Of a stretch of DNA of 64,000 bases, positions 25,051 to 34,118 are shown one piece after another. Made by a program: the position numbers and the translations under genes. The notes below the pieces were generated by a model. It searched no databases. It saw only the letters and a program-made list of their open reading frames with translations, and was not told the DNA's origin. Source of the DNA: Fervidibacter sinensis (lineage in GTDB: Bacteria; Armatimonadota; Fervidibacteria; Fervidibacterales; Fervidibacteraceae); the NCBI GenBank assembly GCA_032161045.1, contig JAVHTH010000003.1. One strand, written 5' to 3'. The first letter of the stretch is position 1. Each line of letters begins with the position of its first letter.

Positions 25051-26985
25051 TCATCGTGGCGTTGAACTTACAACCCGTTCAATAACTCCCAACTCGCCGT
25101 GAGCGATTAAATCGTCAAACGCACGGTGCATTTTCGCCCGCAAAGGTAAACTGCTGAACTCAACAACAGCATAGCCCCACCAGCAAATCAGCAAAAGCAA
25201 AACCGCAGCGCCTTTCAATCTCGCCAATGCACCTTGACAAATATGACGGTAATCGTGATGACCGAACCTCGCCCAAACGCCCCAAGCGATGAAGAAAGTG
25301 AAAGCAGCAGCGGTGAGAGCAGGCACAAGGAACAAAGGCATCCCCTCAATTTCGTGTGGTCTCCAACGAAGACTTTCAAGCACAGCGCCAAAACAAAGCC
25401 AAACGAACAGCAAAACGCAAATCATGATAGCAAGGGCAACAGCACTGAGGATGCGAATCAGCGAATTGGGTGCGTCCAATTTACCCTTGAGCCAAAAGGT
25501 TATGATAGTGAGGGCAATAAGTGCCAAGAAAAGCAAAACCGACAGCAGCACAGACATCGCTTTGAAAACGGGTGTGTTGACGGCAGCAATGGTTAAAGCA
25601 CCTGCGAAAGCGGGAACCCCAATCAGCACTGCAACAGTTTGCCAATTGACTTTGCCCCTAATTTGCCACAAGGCTGGGAGAAAGCAGATGGCAAAAAGCA
25701 AAAGCAAGATGGCGAACGGCAAATAGATTGCACCGAAGTAGGTTTGAGCGCGTGTGAAATCCCAAAATTCTCCTTTCATTGCCCCCAAGATGCCCCAAAC
25801 GACTGCGGCGAGTGGCAAGCCCATGACTACAAGCGCAGCAGAAATAGGCGAATACTTGTCAATGGCAATGGGAATGCGCCAAAGGAAGGCTGCGGAAATC
25901 AAGCCAACAACTGCGAGTGCCAAAGTGCTCAAAAGCAAAGAGAAACCCGTCAAGCGGTTGTTGATGAGTCTGAGTCCATCACGATGCTTGATGTCACCAA
26001 AAAGCAAATCCTCATACGGGTATCTTCTCGCGAGCAGAAAGACCCTTGCGTTTTCTTCCGCTTCTTTCAACGCCCATTCAGCCAAATCGTTGCGACCATG
26101 CCTGCGGGCAAATTCGGCAAATCGGCGAGCCTGCACCCTCAAACGCTCAGCACCACCTTCGGGAGATTGAGCGAACTTTTGAGCTTCGGCTTGTATCAAT
26201 TTCCTCGTTTCGCCAGCAAGAGCAATGGATTGGATAGAAATGCCGACTAACGGCTCTAACAAAAACAACTTTCGCTCCCTCAATTTCGCTCCGAGTTTAA
26301 GCGTGTCTTCAGCAAGTTCAAGTGCTCGCTTGAAATCACCTTCCTTTTCCGCCTGCGCCGAATAGTGCATTACTCGCCTCGCTATTTCTCTCAGGACAGG
26401 AAGGTGTGGGAAGATAACCTCTGCCGACCGGAAAATCCGTTCCTCTGCGGTCAGGGATAGCGGAAACACGATTTGCATCCATTTGTCCTCGTAAGTTCGT
26501 AACTCGGAGCAGTTAACAGCGTCGTGAAAAACTTTCAGCGCTTCTTCGTCTCGCTTTAAGGTGAACAGGGCACAAGCCTTCGCCAGCAGCGGAAACGCAT
26601 TATCCCTGTCTCGTTCGCTTAACTCCTCCGCCAACTTCAACAACTTTTCTGCATCTCGGCGCTTTTGCTTGTTCTCTTCCTGTTCTGGACGAACAACATC
26701 CATCCCGTAGCGCAGCCCGAAAACGCCAATCCAAATTTCGCCTGTTTGACGATACAAATGCTCATAAGCGAGCCATCGCTCCCTGCCCTCCGAATTTTCA
26801 GCCTTTTTGATGCCTTGATACAAAGGGGCAGTCGGTTCAGGGAGAAGTTCCATCGCCCGTAATGGTGCTTTGAAAGTCAAAATGAGCGCATCCCACATCA
26901 AAATGCGCCTGAGTTCGTGATGGCTCAGCAGCGCGATGAGCGGGATGGCAAAAGCGATGACGAAGATGGTGAGCCGCTTCGCCAT
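25051..26985 (-). CDS. Large membrane protein cotranscribed with an anti-sigma factor (unknown function)
   Basis: 644 residues. The first 20 residues are hydrophobic; residues ~45-310 are helical and charged with TPR-like spacing (for example RDAEKLLKLAEELSERDRDN, RALELAEDTLKLGAKL). About eight membrane helices follow from residue ~335 to 625, including FSLLLSTLALAVVGLISAAFL and ALVVMGLPLAAVVWGILGAM. Not recognised as a known family. The ATG at 26985 has GAGAGGTGA upstream and lies inside the 3' end of the anti-sigma gene, giving a 61-nt overlap, so translation is coupled. A role in sensing or responding to the signal that frees the sigma factor is inferred from position only. Confidence 0.8.
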   Translation of the reverse strand: MAKRLTIFVIAFAIPLIALLSHHELRRILMWDALILTFKAPLRAMELLPEPTAPLYQGIKKAENSEGRERWLAYEHLYRQTGEIWIGVFGLRYGMDVVRPEQEENKQKRRDAEKLLKLAEELSERDRDNAFPLLAKACALFTLKRDEEALKVFHDAVNCSELRTYEDKWMQIVFPLSLTAEERIFRSAEVIFPHLPVLREIARRVMHYSAQAEKEGDFKRALELAEDTLKLGAKLRERKLFLLEPLVGISIQSIALAGETRKLIQAEAQKFAQSPEGGAERLRVQARRFAEFARRHGRNDLAEWALKEAEENARVFLLARRYPYEDLLFGDIKHRDGLRLINNRLTGFSLLLSTLALAVVGLISAAFLWRIPIAIDKYSPISAALVVMGLPLAAVVWGILGAMKGEFWDFTRAQTYFGAIYLPFAILLLLFAICFLPALWQIRGKVNWQTVAVLIGVPAFAGALTIAAVNTPVFKAMSVLLSVLLFLALIALTIITFWLKGKLDAPNSLIRILSAVALAIMICVLLFVWLCFGAVLESLRWRPHEIEGMPLFLVPALTAAAFTFFIAWGVWARFGHHDYRHICQGALARLKGAAVLLLLICWWGYAVVEFSSLPLRAKMHRAFDDLIAHGELGVIERVVSSTPR

Positions 26986-27431
26986 TGCAGTTCACCTCTC
27001 AATTCGGCATCAAGCCATTGAACGACTTCACGGCGAAGCCCACCCCAATGCCAGTAAGGCATTTGCTCGTTTCGTTTTGATGGCTCTTGAGATGGCAACA
27101 TGAGCATCAAAAGTGTCAACACCATAATGACCAAACCACCCATCGCCGAAGATGCGAGCCTAAACGCTGGGTTTGAAAGCCAATGAACTGGGATTGGCGT
27201 TGCAGGCGCTTTCGGCATTTTTAGCCTTGACAAAACCTTTCGGTCAAAATCTGGCGACGGAGTTACTGACGGGTAGGAGCGGAGCATTGTCCTCATTTGC
27301 TCCCATTCTCGCCAAACTTGTCGGCAATGTTCGCAATTTTGAAGGTGAACGAGCAATTTTCGCTCGTCCTCTTTCTCTAACATCCCGTCAAGCCAAAGGC
27401 TCAGCAACTTTTGTGCCTTATCGCACCGCAC
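26925..27431 (-). CDS. Anti-sigma factor with zinc-finger (zf-HC2) domain and one membrane helix
   Basis: 168 residues. The N-terminus has the anti-sigma zinc-finger pattern: LWLDGMLEKEDERKLLVHLQ then HLQNCEHCRQVWREWEQM, giving His-x3-Cys-x2-Cys. A membrane segment (SSAMGGLVIMVLTLLMLMLP) follows near residues 93-112, and the C-terminus is a short extracytoplasmic tail. The best start is GTG at 27431, six nt after AGGTGA; TTG at 27437 is too close to the site. It lies directly downstream of the ECF sigma gene and presumably sequesters it. Confidence 0.85.
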   Translation of the reverse strand: MRCDKAQKLLSLWLDGMLEKEDERKLLVHLQNCEHCRQVWREWEQMRTMLRSYPSVTPSPDFDRKVLSRLKMPKAPATPIPVHWLSNPAFRLASSAMGGLVIMVLTLLMLMLPSQEPSKRNEQMPYWHWGGLRREVVQWLDAELRGELQWRSGSPSSSSLLPSRSSRC

Positions 27432-27437
27432 TTTCAA

Positions 27438-27627
27438 TCACCTGCCAAATTCGTTGAGCGTTCGGCGTTGTGCGTTGAGCGTGAAATTTTGTCCTTTTCG
27501 GAAGGCAAGCCTCTGTCTTGCCGAAATTTTCGGTTGGGCAGGAGCCCGACTCTCATTGAAGGGGCGGATTGAAATCCGCCCGGCATTTTTCGGGCAGGTT
27601 TCACCTTCGGGCAGGTTTCACCTGCCC
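27438..27627. repeat. Palindromes between sigma and anti-sigma genes
   Basis: Contains a GCGTT-rich block at about 27453-27480, GGCAAGAC-type and GGGCTCCTGCCC-type palindromes at about 27500-27555, and GGGCGGAT/ATCCGCCC followed by GGGCAGGT/ACCTGCCC to about 27640. It separates two genes that should be one operon; such hairpins could reduce expression of the anti-sigma gene relative to sigma, but this is inference. Confidence 0.6.
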
Positions 27628-28218
27628 CTACTTTGGGGATCCGAACAACTCGCGCCAAATTTGGGCGAACCTCTTTCGGGCTTCAAAAAGGCGAGAACGG
27701 ACCGTGCCGATGGGAATTGAAAGCACTTGCGAGATTTCCTCGTAACTGAGTTCATGCATTTCACGCAAAACAAGCACCAACCGAAGTTGTTCGGGAAGGC
27801 AAGCCAAAACTTTGTCAATTCGCCGTTTAAGCAAAATCCGCTCCCCAACTTTTTGCCAATCAATTTCGTCGGCAGGTTCGTAATCCTCGGGCAAAGGTTC
27901 AAGGAACTTTCGTTGGCGCAAACGCATCATGCAAAGATTGACTGCGATTCGGTAAAGCCAAGTGAAAATTTGTGATTCGCCACGAAATTCGTGCAAGTGC
28001 TCAAAAGCGTGCAAGAATGTTTCCTGCGCTACATCTTCAGCGTCATCTCTGTTTCCGAGCAACTGCCAAGCCAAGTTGAAAATTCGGTCGCGATATCTTT
28101 GCACCAACTGAGCGAGCGCTTCCTCATCGCCAGTTCGGCAGCGATTTAGCAACTCGCTCTCATCCAATTCCCGCGACAGCGTAAAGATTGCCAATTTGGA
28201 AGCAGTTTCAATTTGCAT
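27628..28218 (-). CDS. ECF-type RNA polymerase sigma factor
   Basis: 196 residues with the two conserved regions: region 2 (LAQLVQRYRDRIFNLAWQLL, DDAEDVAQETFLHAFEHLHE, IFTWLYRIAVN) binds core polymerase and the -10 element; region 4 (LPEQLRLVLVLREMHELSYE, EISQVLSIPIGTVRSRLFEA) is the -35-binding helix-turn-helix. Closest general type is RpoE-like. The ATG at 28218 was taken; a GTG at 28239 is possible and would add seven residues. The next genes are an anti-sigma factor and a membrane protein. Targets are unknown. Confidence 0.93.
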   Translation of the reverse strand: MQIETASKLAIFTLSRELDESELLNRCRTGDEEALAQLVQRYRDRIFNLAWQLLGNRDDAEDVAQETFLHAFEHLHEFRGESQIFTWLYRIAVNLCMMRLRQRKFLEPLPEDYEPADEIDWQKVGERILLKRRIDKVLACLPEQLRLVLVLREMHELSYEEISQVLSIPIGTVRSRLFEARKRFAQIWRELFGSPK

Positions 28219-28410
28219 CCTTTTTCGCCTGCCCTTCACGAATGCCCCAAATTTCCCGCTTCCATCACTTTGATGCAGCGGTGGTGCGAAAAGTTCGGTT
28301 ATTGGAACGCAGCCCCGTCCGAGATGTCAAGTTTTTCCCCTACATCAATTTCGGCTATCCCAATCCTAAAATTCGTTGCGAGAGTGATTTTTACGCGGAG
28401 GTGATTTGAA

Positions 28411-28892
28411 GTGCGGAAGATGACGGAGGAGAACTTGAAGGCAGCGTTTGCTGGTGAGAGTCAGGCTCATACCCGCTACCTCATTTACGCCGAAGAGGCG
28501 AAAAGACACGGGCTTGAAAATGTCGCAAGGTTGTTCACCGCTATAGCCTACGCCGAGTTAGTCCATGCGACGAACCATTTGCGGGCACTTGGTGGAATCG
28601 GCAAGACAAGCGACAACCTTGCAAAGGCAATTGAAGGCGAGACCTTTGAAGTTGACGAAATGTATCCTGCCTATGTTGAAGTCGCTAAGTTGCAGAACGA
28701 AAAGGCGGCTGAGCGGAGCGCGACATGGGCTTTGGAAGCGGAGAAAATTCACGCTGAGATGTATCGCAAGGCTAAGGAAGCAGTTGACGCTGGCAAGGAT
28801 GTGGAAATCGGCGACATTTACATCTGTGAAGTTTGCGGTTACACAACTGAAGGCGAGCCTCCCGACCGATGTCCCATCTGCAACGCATCAAA
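28411..28892 (+). CDS. Rubrerythrin (C-terminus in gap)
   Basis: 160 residues readable. The diiron four-helix domain is clear: AFAGESQAHTRYLIYAEEA (first Glu), AIAYAELVHATNHLRALG (Glu-x2-His), then EKAAERSATWALEAEKIHAE (Glu-x2-His), followed by the rubredoxin-like iron site YICEVCGY and CPICNA. Rubrerythrin reduces hydrogen peroxide in anaerobes and microaerophiles. GGAGGTGA lies six nt before a GTG at 28411, the start preferred; an ATG at 28420 is the alternative. The last few residues lie in the 100-N gap. Confidence 0.93.
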
Positions 28893-28992
28893 NNNNNNNN
28901 NNNNNNNNNNNNNNNNNNNNNNNNNNNNNNNNNNNNNNNNNNNNNNNNNNNNNNNNNNNNNNNNNNNNNNNNNNNNNNNNNNNNNNNNNNNN
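28893..28992. other. Assembly gap (100 N) between rubrerythrin and a COG0523 gene
   Basis: 100 N of unknown true length. The 3' ends of two convergent genes run into it from both sides. No duplicated edge sequence was seen. Confidence 0.98.
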
Positions 28993-30089
28993 GGGCTAAA
29001 GGATTGAAGGCTCAAAATTTCCGCATCGGCATTGACAGTTTTTGCCGCCATTAAAATAGCCTGCGTTGCTATGCCGCCAAGTGCTTCAGGTGAAAGCGCC
29101 ACGCGGGCATTGAGCACCAAAGTCGCCTCATTGACCTCGTCCAACTCGCCGATGAAATTCGGCTCAGCCTCGGCTTTGGTCAAATGCCCACGAAGCATTT
29201 GAGTTCCACTGGTCAGCAAAAACTTCAAGTGCGCCACTTCAGCGTTATGGGCATTAATGGCTGTTTGAAGTTCACTCATCAACGCCTTTGCGAATTGTAA
29301 AGCGTTAAATTGTGGTGAGCCGATGAGACGCACTGTCGCGTTGAGCCACCCCAAAACTGCCTCGCCCTTCGCATAGGTATCGTAGTCAATATCACGCAGT
29401 ATATGCGAACCTGCGGGTGCATCGCTCATGAGCATTTGAAGCCACTCATCAACTCCGTCGCCCCTGAGAGCCGAAACTTTCAAAATGGGTTTGGCAGGCT
29501 GCAACTCCTTAAGCGCACTGACCATTCGGTCGGCTTCGCTTTGTGTCAAAGTATCAACCTTGTTGAGCACGATTATATCGGCTTCTTCAAGTTGCTTGCG
29601 AAAGATGTAGGCGACCTCTTCAGGAAAGCGAGTGGGCATTTCCTTCAAAACTAACTCCCGCACCCTTTGAGGGTCAACAAGCACAGAGAAAGGAGCGATG
29701 CGGAAGATGTCGCCGTAAAAGAGTTTGAGCGGGTTAACGACCGTTGCAGCCAAGTCGGTGCAACTTCCCACAGGTTCACCTAACAGGATATCAGGGTTTT
29801 TCGCCAAAATTTGTTCGGTGGCGTCAACCAAGTCGCTGAACCTACAGCAGAAACAACCACCAGCAACTTCCGCAACGGGAACTCCCAACTCCTTGACAAT
29901 TGCTGTATCAACCAAATTCGCTGCTTGGTCGTTAGTGACCAAGCCAATGGTCAAGCCCTTTTGTAGCAATCTACGGGCGATAGCGCCGAGCGCTGTCGTT
30001 TTGCCCGCTCCCAAAAAGCCACCTGTGAATATGACCCGAACGGTTTTTTGAGACCTCAACTCTTTTGGCTTTTGAAGTTGCATCGTCAT
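28993..30089 (-). CDS. CobW/COG0523-like metal-chaperone GTPase (C-terminus in gap)
   Basis: About 365 residues readable. P-loop FTGGFLGAGKTTALGAIARRL, then the diagnostic metal-binding Cys motif GGCFCC (CxCC) near residue 80, FSDLVDATEQIL, and the G4 motif VLNKVDTL. This is the SIMIBI G3E GTPase group that delivers zinc, cobalt or nickel. The ATG at 30089 follows AAGGAGGG. A link with the MtaB-like methyltransferase (zinc and cobalamin dependent) is tempting but they are 7 kb apart and not in one operon. The C-terminal domain is cut by the gap. Confidence 0.85.
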
Positions 30090-30180
30090 TGCGAAGCACC
30101 CTCCTTGAGTGTTGTTTTTGGGATAGCAAACCTTTCGCTGCGTTTGTGCTTCAGAATATGGCAATCAAATGCCGAACATG

Positions 30181-30348
30181 TTACTTGACCGCTTCAATTG
30201 CTGCCACTCTCATCAAATCTTCAGGTGCCCTCACCAGTTTGCGCGCAAGCATGACCATTTGCACCGCCATCACGGCAACAACAGCAACAATGATCAGATC
30301 CGTCATCGTCCAGCGTTCTTGCATTACCCAAACGCACTTCTCTTTCAT
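30181..30348 (-). CDS. Small single-span membrane protein (tentative)
   Basis: 55 residues beginning MKEKCVWVMQERWTMTDL with one hydrophobic helix (IIVAVVAVMAVQMVMLA) and a short basic tail. A longer frame reaches 30471 without a ribosome binding site. The site before 30348 is only GAGAG, so the call is weak. It lies about 90 nt upstream of the COG0523 gene, same strand. No family recognised. Confidence 0.45.
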   Translation of the reverse strand: MKEKCVWVMQERWTMTDLIIVAVVAVMAVQMVMLARKLVRAPEDLMRVAAIEAVK

Positions 30349-30498
30349 CGTTTCTCTCTGTTGGTTTGATAACGCCGACATGTGCGGGCAAAGTTCCGGA
30401 TCCCGAAGTCGGGTTAACAGTGTTAAGAGTGAAAAGGAGTGGCACAATTTTGAAGTGCTTTTGAGAACCAAGCGAACGACTTTGAAAGGTGATGGTTC

Positions 30499-31701
30499 AT
30501 GAGCGCAATTGTTTGGGATGTTTATCCGAACGAACGCGGCTGGTTTGGCGAATTTGGCGGTCGGTTTGTGCCTGAAACTTTAATGCATCCGCTTGAGGAG
30601 TTGACGGAAGCGTTTGAGCAAGCCGTTCGTGACCCTCAGTTTCAGGCTGAACTTGACGATCTTTTGCGCAATTATGTCGGTCGTCCGACACCACTGTATT
30701 TCGCCCGAAGGCTTACTGAACACATCGGCGGAGCGAAGATTTACCTCAAGCGGGAAGATTTGGCTCATACTGGTGCGCACAAAATCAACAACACGATTGG
30801 GCAAGCGTTGTTAACGAAGCGAATGGGCAAACCTCGCGTTATCGCAGAGACGGGTGCAGGTCAGCACGGCGTCGCCACTGCAACTGCTGCTGCGCTTTTG
30901 GGGCTTGAATGCACCATCTACATGGGCGAATTGGACATGGAGCGGCAAAGGCTAAATGTCTTTCGCATGAAATTGCTTGGCGCTGAAGTCGTGCCTGTCC
31001 GGTCAGGCAGTAAAACTTTGAAGGACGCAATCAACGAAGCATTGCGGGATTGGGTCACAAATGTCAGGACGACCCATTACATCCTCGGAAGCGTTACCGG
31101 TCCACATCCTTTTCCCAAAATGGTTCGTCACTTCCAATCGGTCATCGGGCGAGAGGCGAAGCAGCAAATCCTTGAACATGAAGGCAGGTTGCCTGATTAT
31201 GTCGTTGCTTGTGTCGGTGGCGGAAGCAACGCTATCGGGATTTTCTGGGAGTTTTTGCCTCATGAGGAGGTTAAGTTAGTCGGTGTTGAAGCAGCAGGGA
31301 AAGGTCTACAAACGGGGGAGCATGCTGCAAGTTTGTGCGCTGGAACTGTCGGGGTTTTGCACGGAGCGAAAACTTTCGTCTTGCAGGACGAGGACGGTCA
31401 AATCCGAGACACTCACAGCATAAGCGCAGGGCTTGACTACCCCGGCGTTGGTCCCGAACACGCTTTCTTGAAGGCAACGGGTCGCGCTCAATATGTCGCT
31501 GTGACCGACGAGGAAGCGTTAGCAGCCTTTGAGTTACTGGCGAAACTTGAGGGAATTTTGCCAGCCCTTGAACCAGCCCATGCGCTCGCTTACGCTTGTC
31601 AACTTGCCAAAAACTTACCTAAAGACGCCATCGTTTTGGTCAACCTTTCGGGTCGCGGCGACAAAGATGTTGAGGTCGTGATGAAATTTCTCAATCCTTG
31701 A
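30499..31701 (+). CDS. trpB: Tryptophan synthase beta chain TrpB
   Basis: 400 residues. The PLP lysine is in REDLAHTGAHKINN, with ETGAGQHGVA, GSVTGPHPFP, CVGGGSNAIG (phosphate loop) and HSISAGLDYPGVGPEH in their usual order. The length and motifs fit TrpB1. TrpB makes tryptophan from indole and serine and normally pairs with TrpA, which is not adjacent here. AAAGGTGATG precedes the ATG at 30499. No leader peptide or T-box was found in the 150 bp upstream. Confidence 0.96.
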   Translation: MSAIVWDVYPNERGWFGEFGGRFVPETLMHPLEELTEAFEQAVRDPQFQAELDDLLRNYVGRPTPLYFARRLTEHIGGAKIYLKREDLAHTGAHKINNTIGQALLTKRMGKPRVIAETGAGQHGVATATAAALLGLECTIYMGELDMERQRLNVFRMKLLGAEVVPVRSGSKTLKDAINEALRDWVTNVRTTHYILGSVTGPHPFPKMVRHFQSVIGREAKQQILEHEGRLPDYVVACVGGGSNAIGIFWEFLPHEEVKLVGVEAAGKGLQTGEHAASLCAGTVGVLHGAKTFVLQDEDGQIRDTHSISAGLDYPGVGPEHAFLKATGRAQYVAVTDEEALAAFELLAKLEGILPALEPAHALAYACQLAKNLPKDAIVLVNLSGRGDKDVEVVMKFLNP

Positions 31702-31785
31702 TTGGAGGGCGAGGCTACTGCCGAGCCGAAACCGTAATACAAACCTTCGGTCTGCTTTACATGCTGGCGGAGGTGGAATCTGCAC

Positions 31786-32298
31786 ATGGAACAAAGCGAA
31801 TTCAAACGATTGTCAAAGCAAATCGGTTGGCTTTGGATTGCTTGGAGCATTAGTTTCAGCCTGCTTTTCCTATTGGGGGTCTTTGTCATCACAGGAGTCA
31901 TTTCCGCTAACGAAATTAGAGCAAGGCGGGTTGTGGTTGTGGATGACAAGGGCAAACCGCGAATTGCCTTGGTCATGGAGCCGGGGCATGTCGTTGAACT
32001 TCAACGCAAAGGCGAGACTTTTCCTGTCCATTACATTGAGAGCGCTGTGGTCTATGTCTACGACCCGACAGGAAAACCGCGAATCATGCTGCGGGCGAAC
32101 TCAGACCATTCAGCGGAAGTGAATGTTTGTGATCGTCAAGGGAAGGTCCGAATCGGCTTCACTGCAACTGACTTGCCCGGCGTGACTTTCTACGATGCAG
32201 AAGGTCGCGGTAGGCTAACTTTATCGCTAAGCGGGACCGGGGATCCAACCATCAAACTTTACTCGTCCGACTGGCAAGTGATCTTTGAAGCGCCTTGA
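31786..32298 (+). CDS. Membrane-anchored protein with repeated DDKGKPRIAL-like motifs (unknown function)
   Basis: 170 residues. One N-terminal hydrophobic helix (LWIAWSISFSLLFLLGVFVI) anchors a beta-rich extracytoplasmic domain. It contains a repeated pattern: VVDDKGKPRIAL, VYDPTGKPRIML, CDRQGKVRIGF and YDAEGRGRLTL, each about 30-40 residues apart, each predicting a pair of strands. GGAGGTG lies upstream of the ATG. Not assigned to a named family. It ends 4 bp from the convergent HtrA gene. Confidence 0.8.
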   Translation: MEQSEFKRLSKQIGWLWIAWSISFSLLFLLGVFVITGVISANEIRARRVVVVDDKGKPRIALVMEPGHVVELQRKGETFPVHYIESAVVYVYDPTGKPRIMLRANSDHSAEVNVCDRQGKVRIGFTATDLPGVTFYDAEGRGRLTLSLSGTGDPTIKLYSSDWQVIFEAP

Positions 32299-32301
32299 GT
32301 T

Positions 32302-33411
32302 TCATCTGCTACCTAAAGTGACCTTGAACTTGAGCCTTTTGTCGTTCCGCAAAACTTCAACCTCAACGACGGCTCCACCCGGCTGTTGAAGGACGAGCCT
32401 GCGCAAGTGCGATGCATCCTTAACAGGCACACCGTTGAACTTGACAATGACATCGCCGGGTCTTAAGCCTGCAAGGTAAGCGGGCGAATTAATAGCCATG
32501 CGGACTATGACTGCTCCCTCTCTCGCCTGAATTCCTGCCTCCCTCGCTTCCCGCGAATTTGCATCAATTAACGAGACTCCCAACACACCACGAGTGATGC
32601 GTCCACCTTTCATCAATCTGTCAAGTATGCGTTTGACCTCGTTAATGGGCAGAGCGAAACCTATGCCGATATTTCCCCCTTGACCGAGGATGAAAGTGTT
32701 TATGCCGACGACCTCGCCGTTCAAATTCAACAAAGGTCCGCCACTGTTGCCGGGGTTAATTGCTGCGTCCGTTTGGATGTAAGAAGTTACGGCGGGGCGA
32801 CCGTCAATTTCCTCAAACTCGCGCCCTTTCGCGCTGACCACGCCGACAGTTACGGTTTTGTCAAGCCCAAATGGGTTGCCGACAGCAATCACCCATTCGC
32901 CTTTCTCAAGTTTGTCGGAATCGCCCAACGGAAGCGCTTTGAACTTCCGGTCACCCGCCTCAACTTTGAGCACAGCGACATCCAAAAGTGGGTCATAGCC
33001 AATGAGTCTTGCCGGCAATTCCGTTTTCTCGTCCACCCCAATTCGTATAGTGTCAGCACCTTGGACAACATGGAAGTTTGTCAAGACATAGCCGTCGCTC
33101 CGGAACAAAAAACCCGAGCCGTAGTTTGCTGGAACTCTTTCTGGAACTTTCTCGCCGAAAAAGAACTCCCGGAACAAACGATACTCTTCAGGCACAGGAG
33201 CAGTTGTTGCGATGTGGACGACGGATGCTTCCGCCATTTTTGCGACCTTGACAAAAGCCTCTGACAAGGAAGTGGCACCTTTTGCTGGTGCTGCGACCAC
33301 TGGCAAGTTGAACTCCACCGGCGAAAGGGTTTTTTGCCAACGGGCAACTTGATAGCCTATTAAAACTCCGACGGCAACTCCAAACAGAAGCACAATCCAG
33401 AACCAACGCAT
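32302..33411 (-). CDS. HtrA/DegP-like serine protease with one PDZ domain
   Basis: 369 residues. An N-terminal helix (WFWIVLLFGVAVGVLIGY) anchors it or serves as signal. The trypsin-like domain has the His in VLTNFHVVQG, the Asp in DPLLDVAVLKVE and the Ser in INPGNSGGPLL. One PDZ domain follows (ARE... AINSPAYLAGLRPGDVIVKF). It should be a periplasmic or surface quality-control protease. GGAGGG lies eight nt before the ATG at 33411. The longer frame to 33465 was rejected for lack of a binding site. Confidence 0.94.
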   Translation of the reverse strand: MRWFWIVLLFGVAVGVLIGYQVARWQKTLSPVEFNLPVVAAPAKGATSLSEAFVKVAKMAEASVVHIATTAPVPEEYRLFREFFFGEKVPERVPANYGSGFLFRSDGYVLTNFHVVQGADTIRIGVDEKTELPARLIGYDPLLDVAVLKVEAGDRKFKALPLGDSDKLEKGEWVIAVGNPFGLDKTVTVGVVSAKGREFEEIDGRPAVTSYIQTDAAINPGNSGGPLLNLNGEVVGINTFILGQGGNIGIGFALPINEVKRILDRLMKGGRITRGVLGVSLIDANSREAREAGIQAREGAVIVRMAINSPAYLAGLRPGDVIVKFNGVPVKDASHLRRLVLQQPGGAVVEVEVLRNDKRLKFKVTLGSR

Positions 33412-33478
33412 GTCTAAGACCCTCCATTCAAATAAGTGTCGCCTCTGCATTTTCAATTTTGTCAAAGGAAAGTGCGCG

Positions 33479-33605
33479 GTAACCCCATCTGGGTGTTCCT
33501 AATCTTTCGGCTCACCCGAAGGTTCGTCTTATTCTCTGCCTAACCATGTTCCAATCAAAGCAGCGGGGATAGTTACTAAGGCGCTCCAATGATAAGGCAG
33601 CAAAG
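33479..33605. repeat. Left copy of an exact 127-bp duplication flanking an N gap (assembly artefact)
   Basis: The 127 bp from 33479 to 33605 are repeated exactly at 33706-33832, on the right side of the 100-N run at 33606-33705. The copies meet the gap edges precisely. This is what two contigs overlapping by one k-mer (k=127) look like when a scaffolder places N between them. The genuine sequence is probably 33479-33605 followed directly by 33833. Confidence 0.95.
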
Positions 33606-33705
33606 NNNNNNNNNNNNNNNNNNNNNNNNNNNNNNNNNNNNNNNNNNNNNNNNNNNNNNNNNNNNNNNNNNNNNNNNNNNNNNNNNNNNNNNNNNNNNNN
33701 NNNNN
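33606..33705. other. Assembly gap (100 N), probably artefactual
   Basis: Flanked on both sides by the same 127 bp. The contigs can be merged, removing the gap and one copy. Confidence 0.95.
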
Positions 33706-33755
33706 GTAACCCCATCTGGGTGTTCCTAATCTTTCGGCTCACCCGAAGGTTCGTC

Positions 33756-34109
33756 TTATTCTCTGCCTAACCATGTTCCAATCAAAGCAGCGGGGATAGT
33801 TACTAAGGCGCTCCAATGATAAGGCAGCAAAGTGTGGATGTCGTAGGGAAAAAGTGAGGCAATTTGAGCCATTAAGCCCAAAAGCAAACCGTTCAAAGCC
33901 CAATGACTAACTGTCAAGGGACGAAGCCAAAAGGCGACATGGAGGACAATAAGCGCTTCCAAAACCAACATCGGCGGACTATAAGGCAACAAGGCTAATT
34001 TCGTCCATTGTGGCAATAGCGTTCTAATGGCTGCAATCAAAACACCGGCAAGGACACCACCCACGAACAAAACTGTTGCATCTGAGCGGAAACTTTGCCA
34101 TCGCATCAT
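33756..34109 (-). CDS. Small multi-spanning membrane protein (unknown function)
   Basis: 117 residues, four hydrophobic segments (FVGGVLAGVLIAAIR, PPMLVLEALIVLHVAFWL, HWALNGLLLGLMAQIASLF, SALVTIPAALIGTWLG). Several starts are close together: ATG at 34115, 34109 and 34106; GGTGA at 34119-34115 gives the right spacing for 34109 or 34106. The 3' 77 bp also occur left of the gap at 33529-33605, but only as the assembly duplicate. No family recognised. Confidence 0.75.
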   Translation of the reverse strand: MMRWQSFRSDATVLFVGGVLAGVLIAAIRTLLPQWTKLALLPYSPPMLVLEALIVLHVAFWLRPLTVSHWALNGLLLGLMAQIASLFPYDIHTLLPYHWSALVTIPAALIGTWLGRE

Positions 34110-34118
34110 TTTCATCAC

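Noticed and set aside
30090..30498. T-box or attenuator leader for trpB
   Set aside because: No Trp-rich leader peptide, T-box sequence or tandem hairpins found.
33512..33742. Open frame spanning the N gap
   Set aside because: Composed of the duplicated contig end and N; an assembly artefact.
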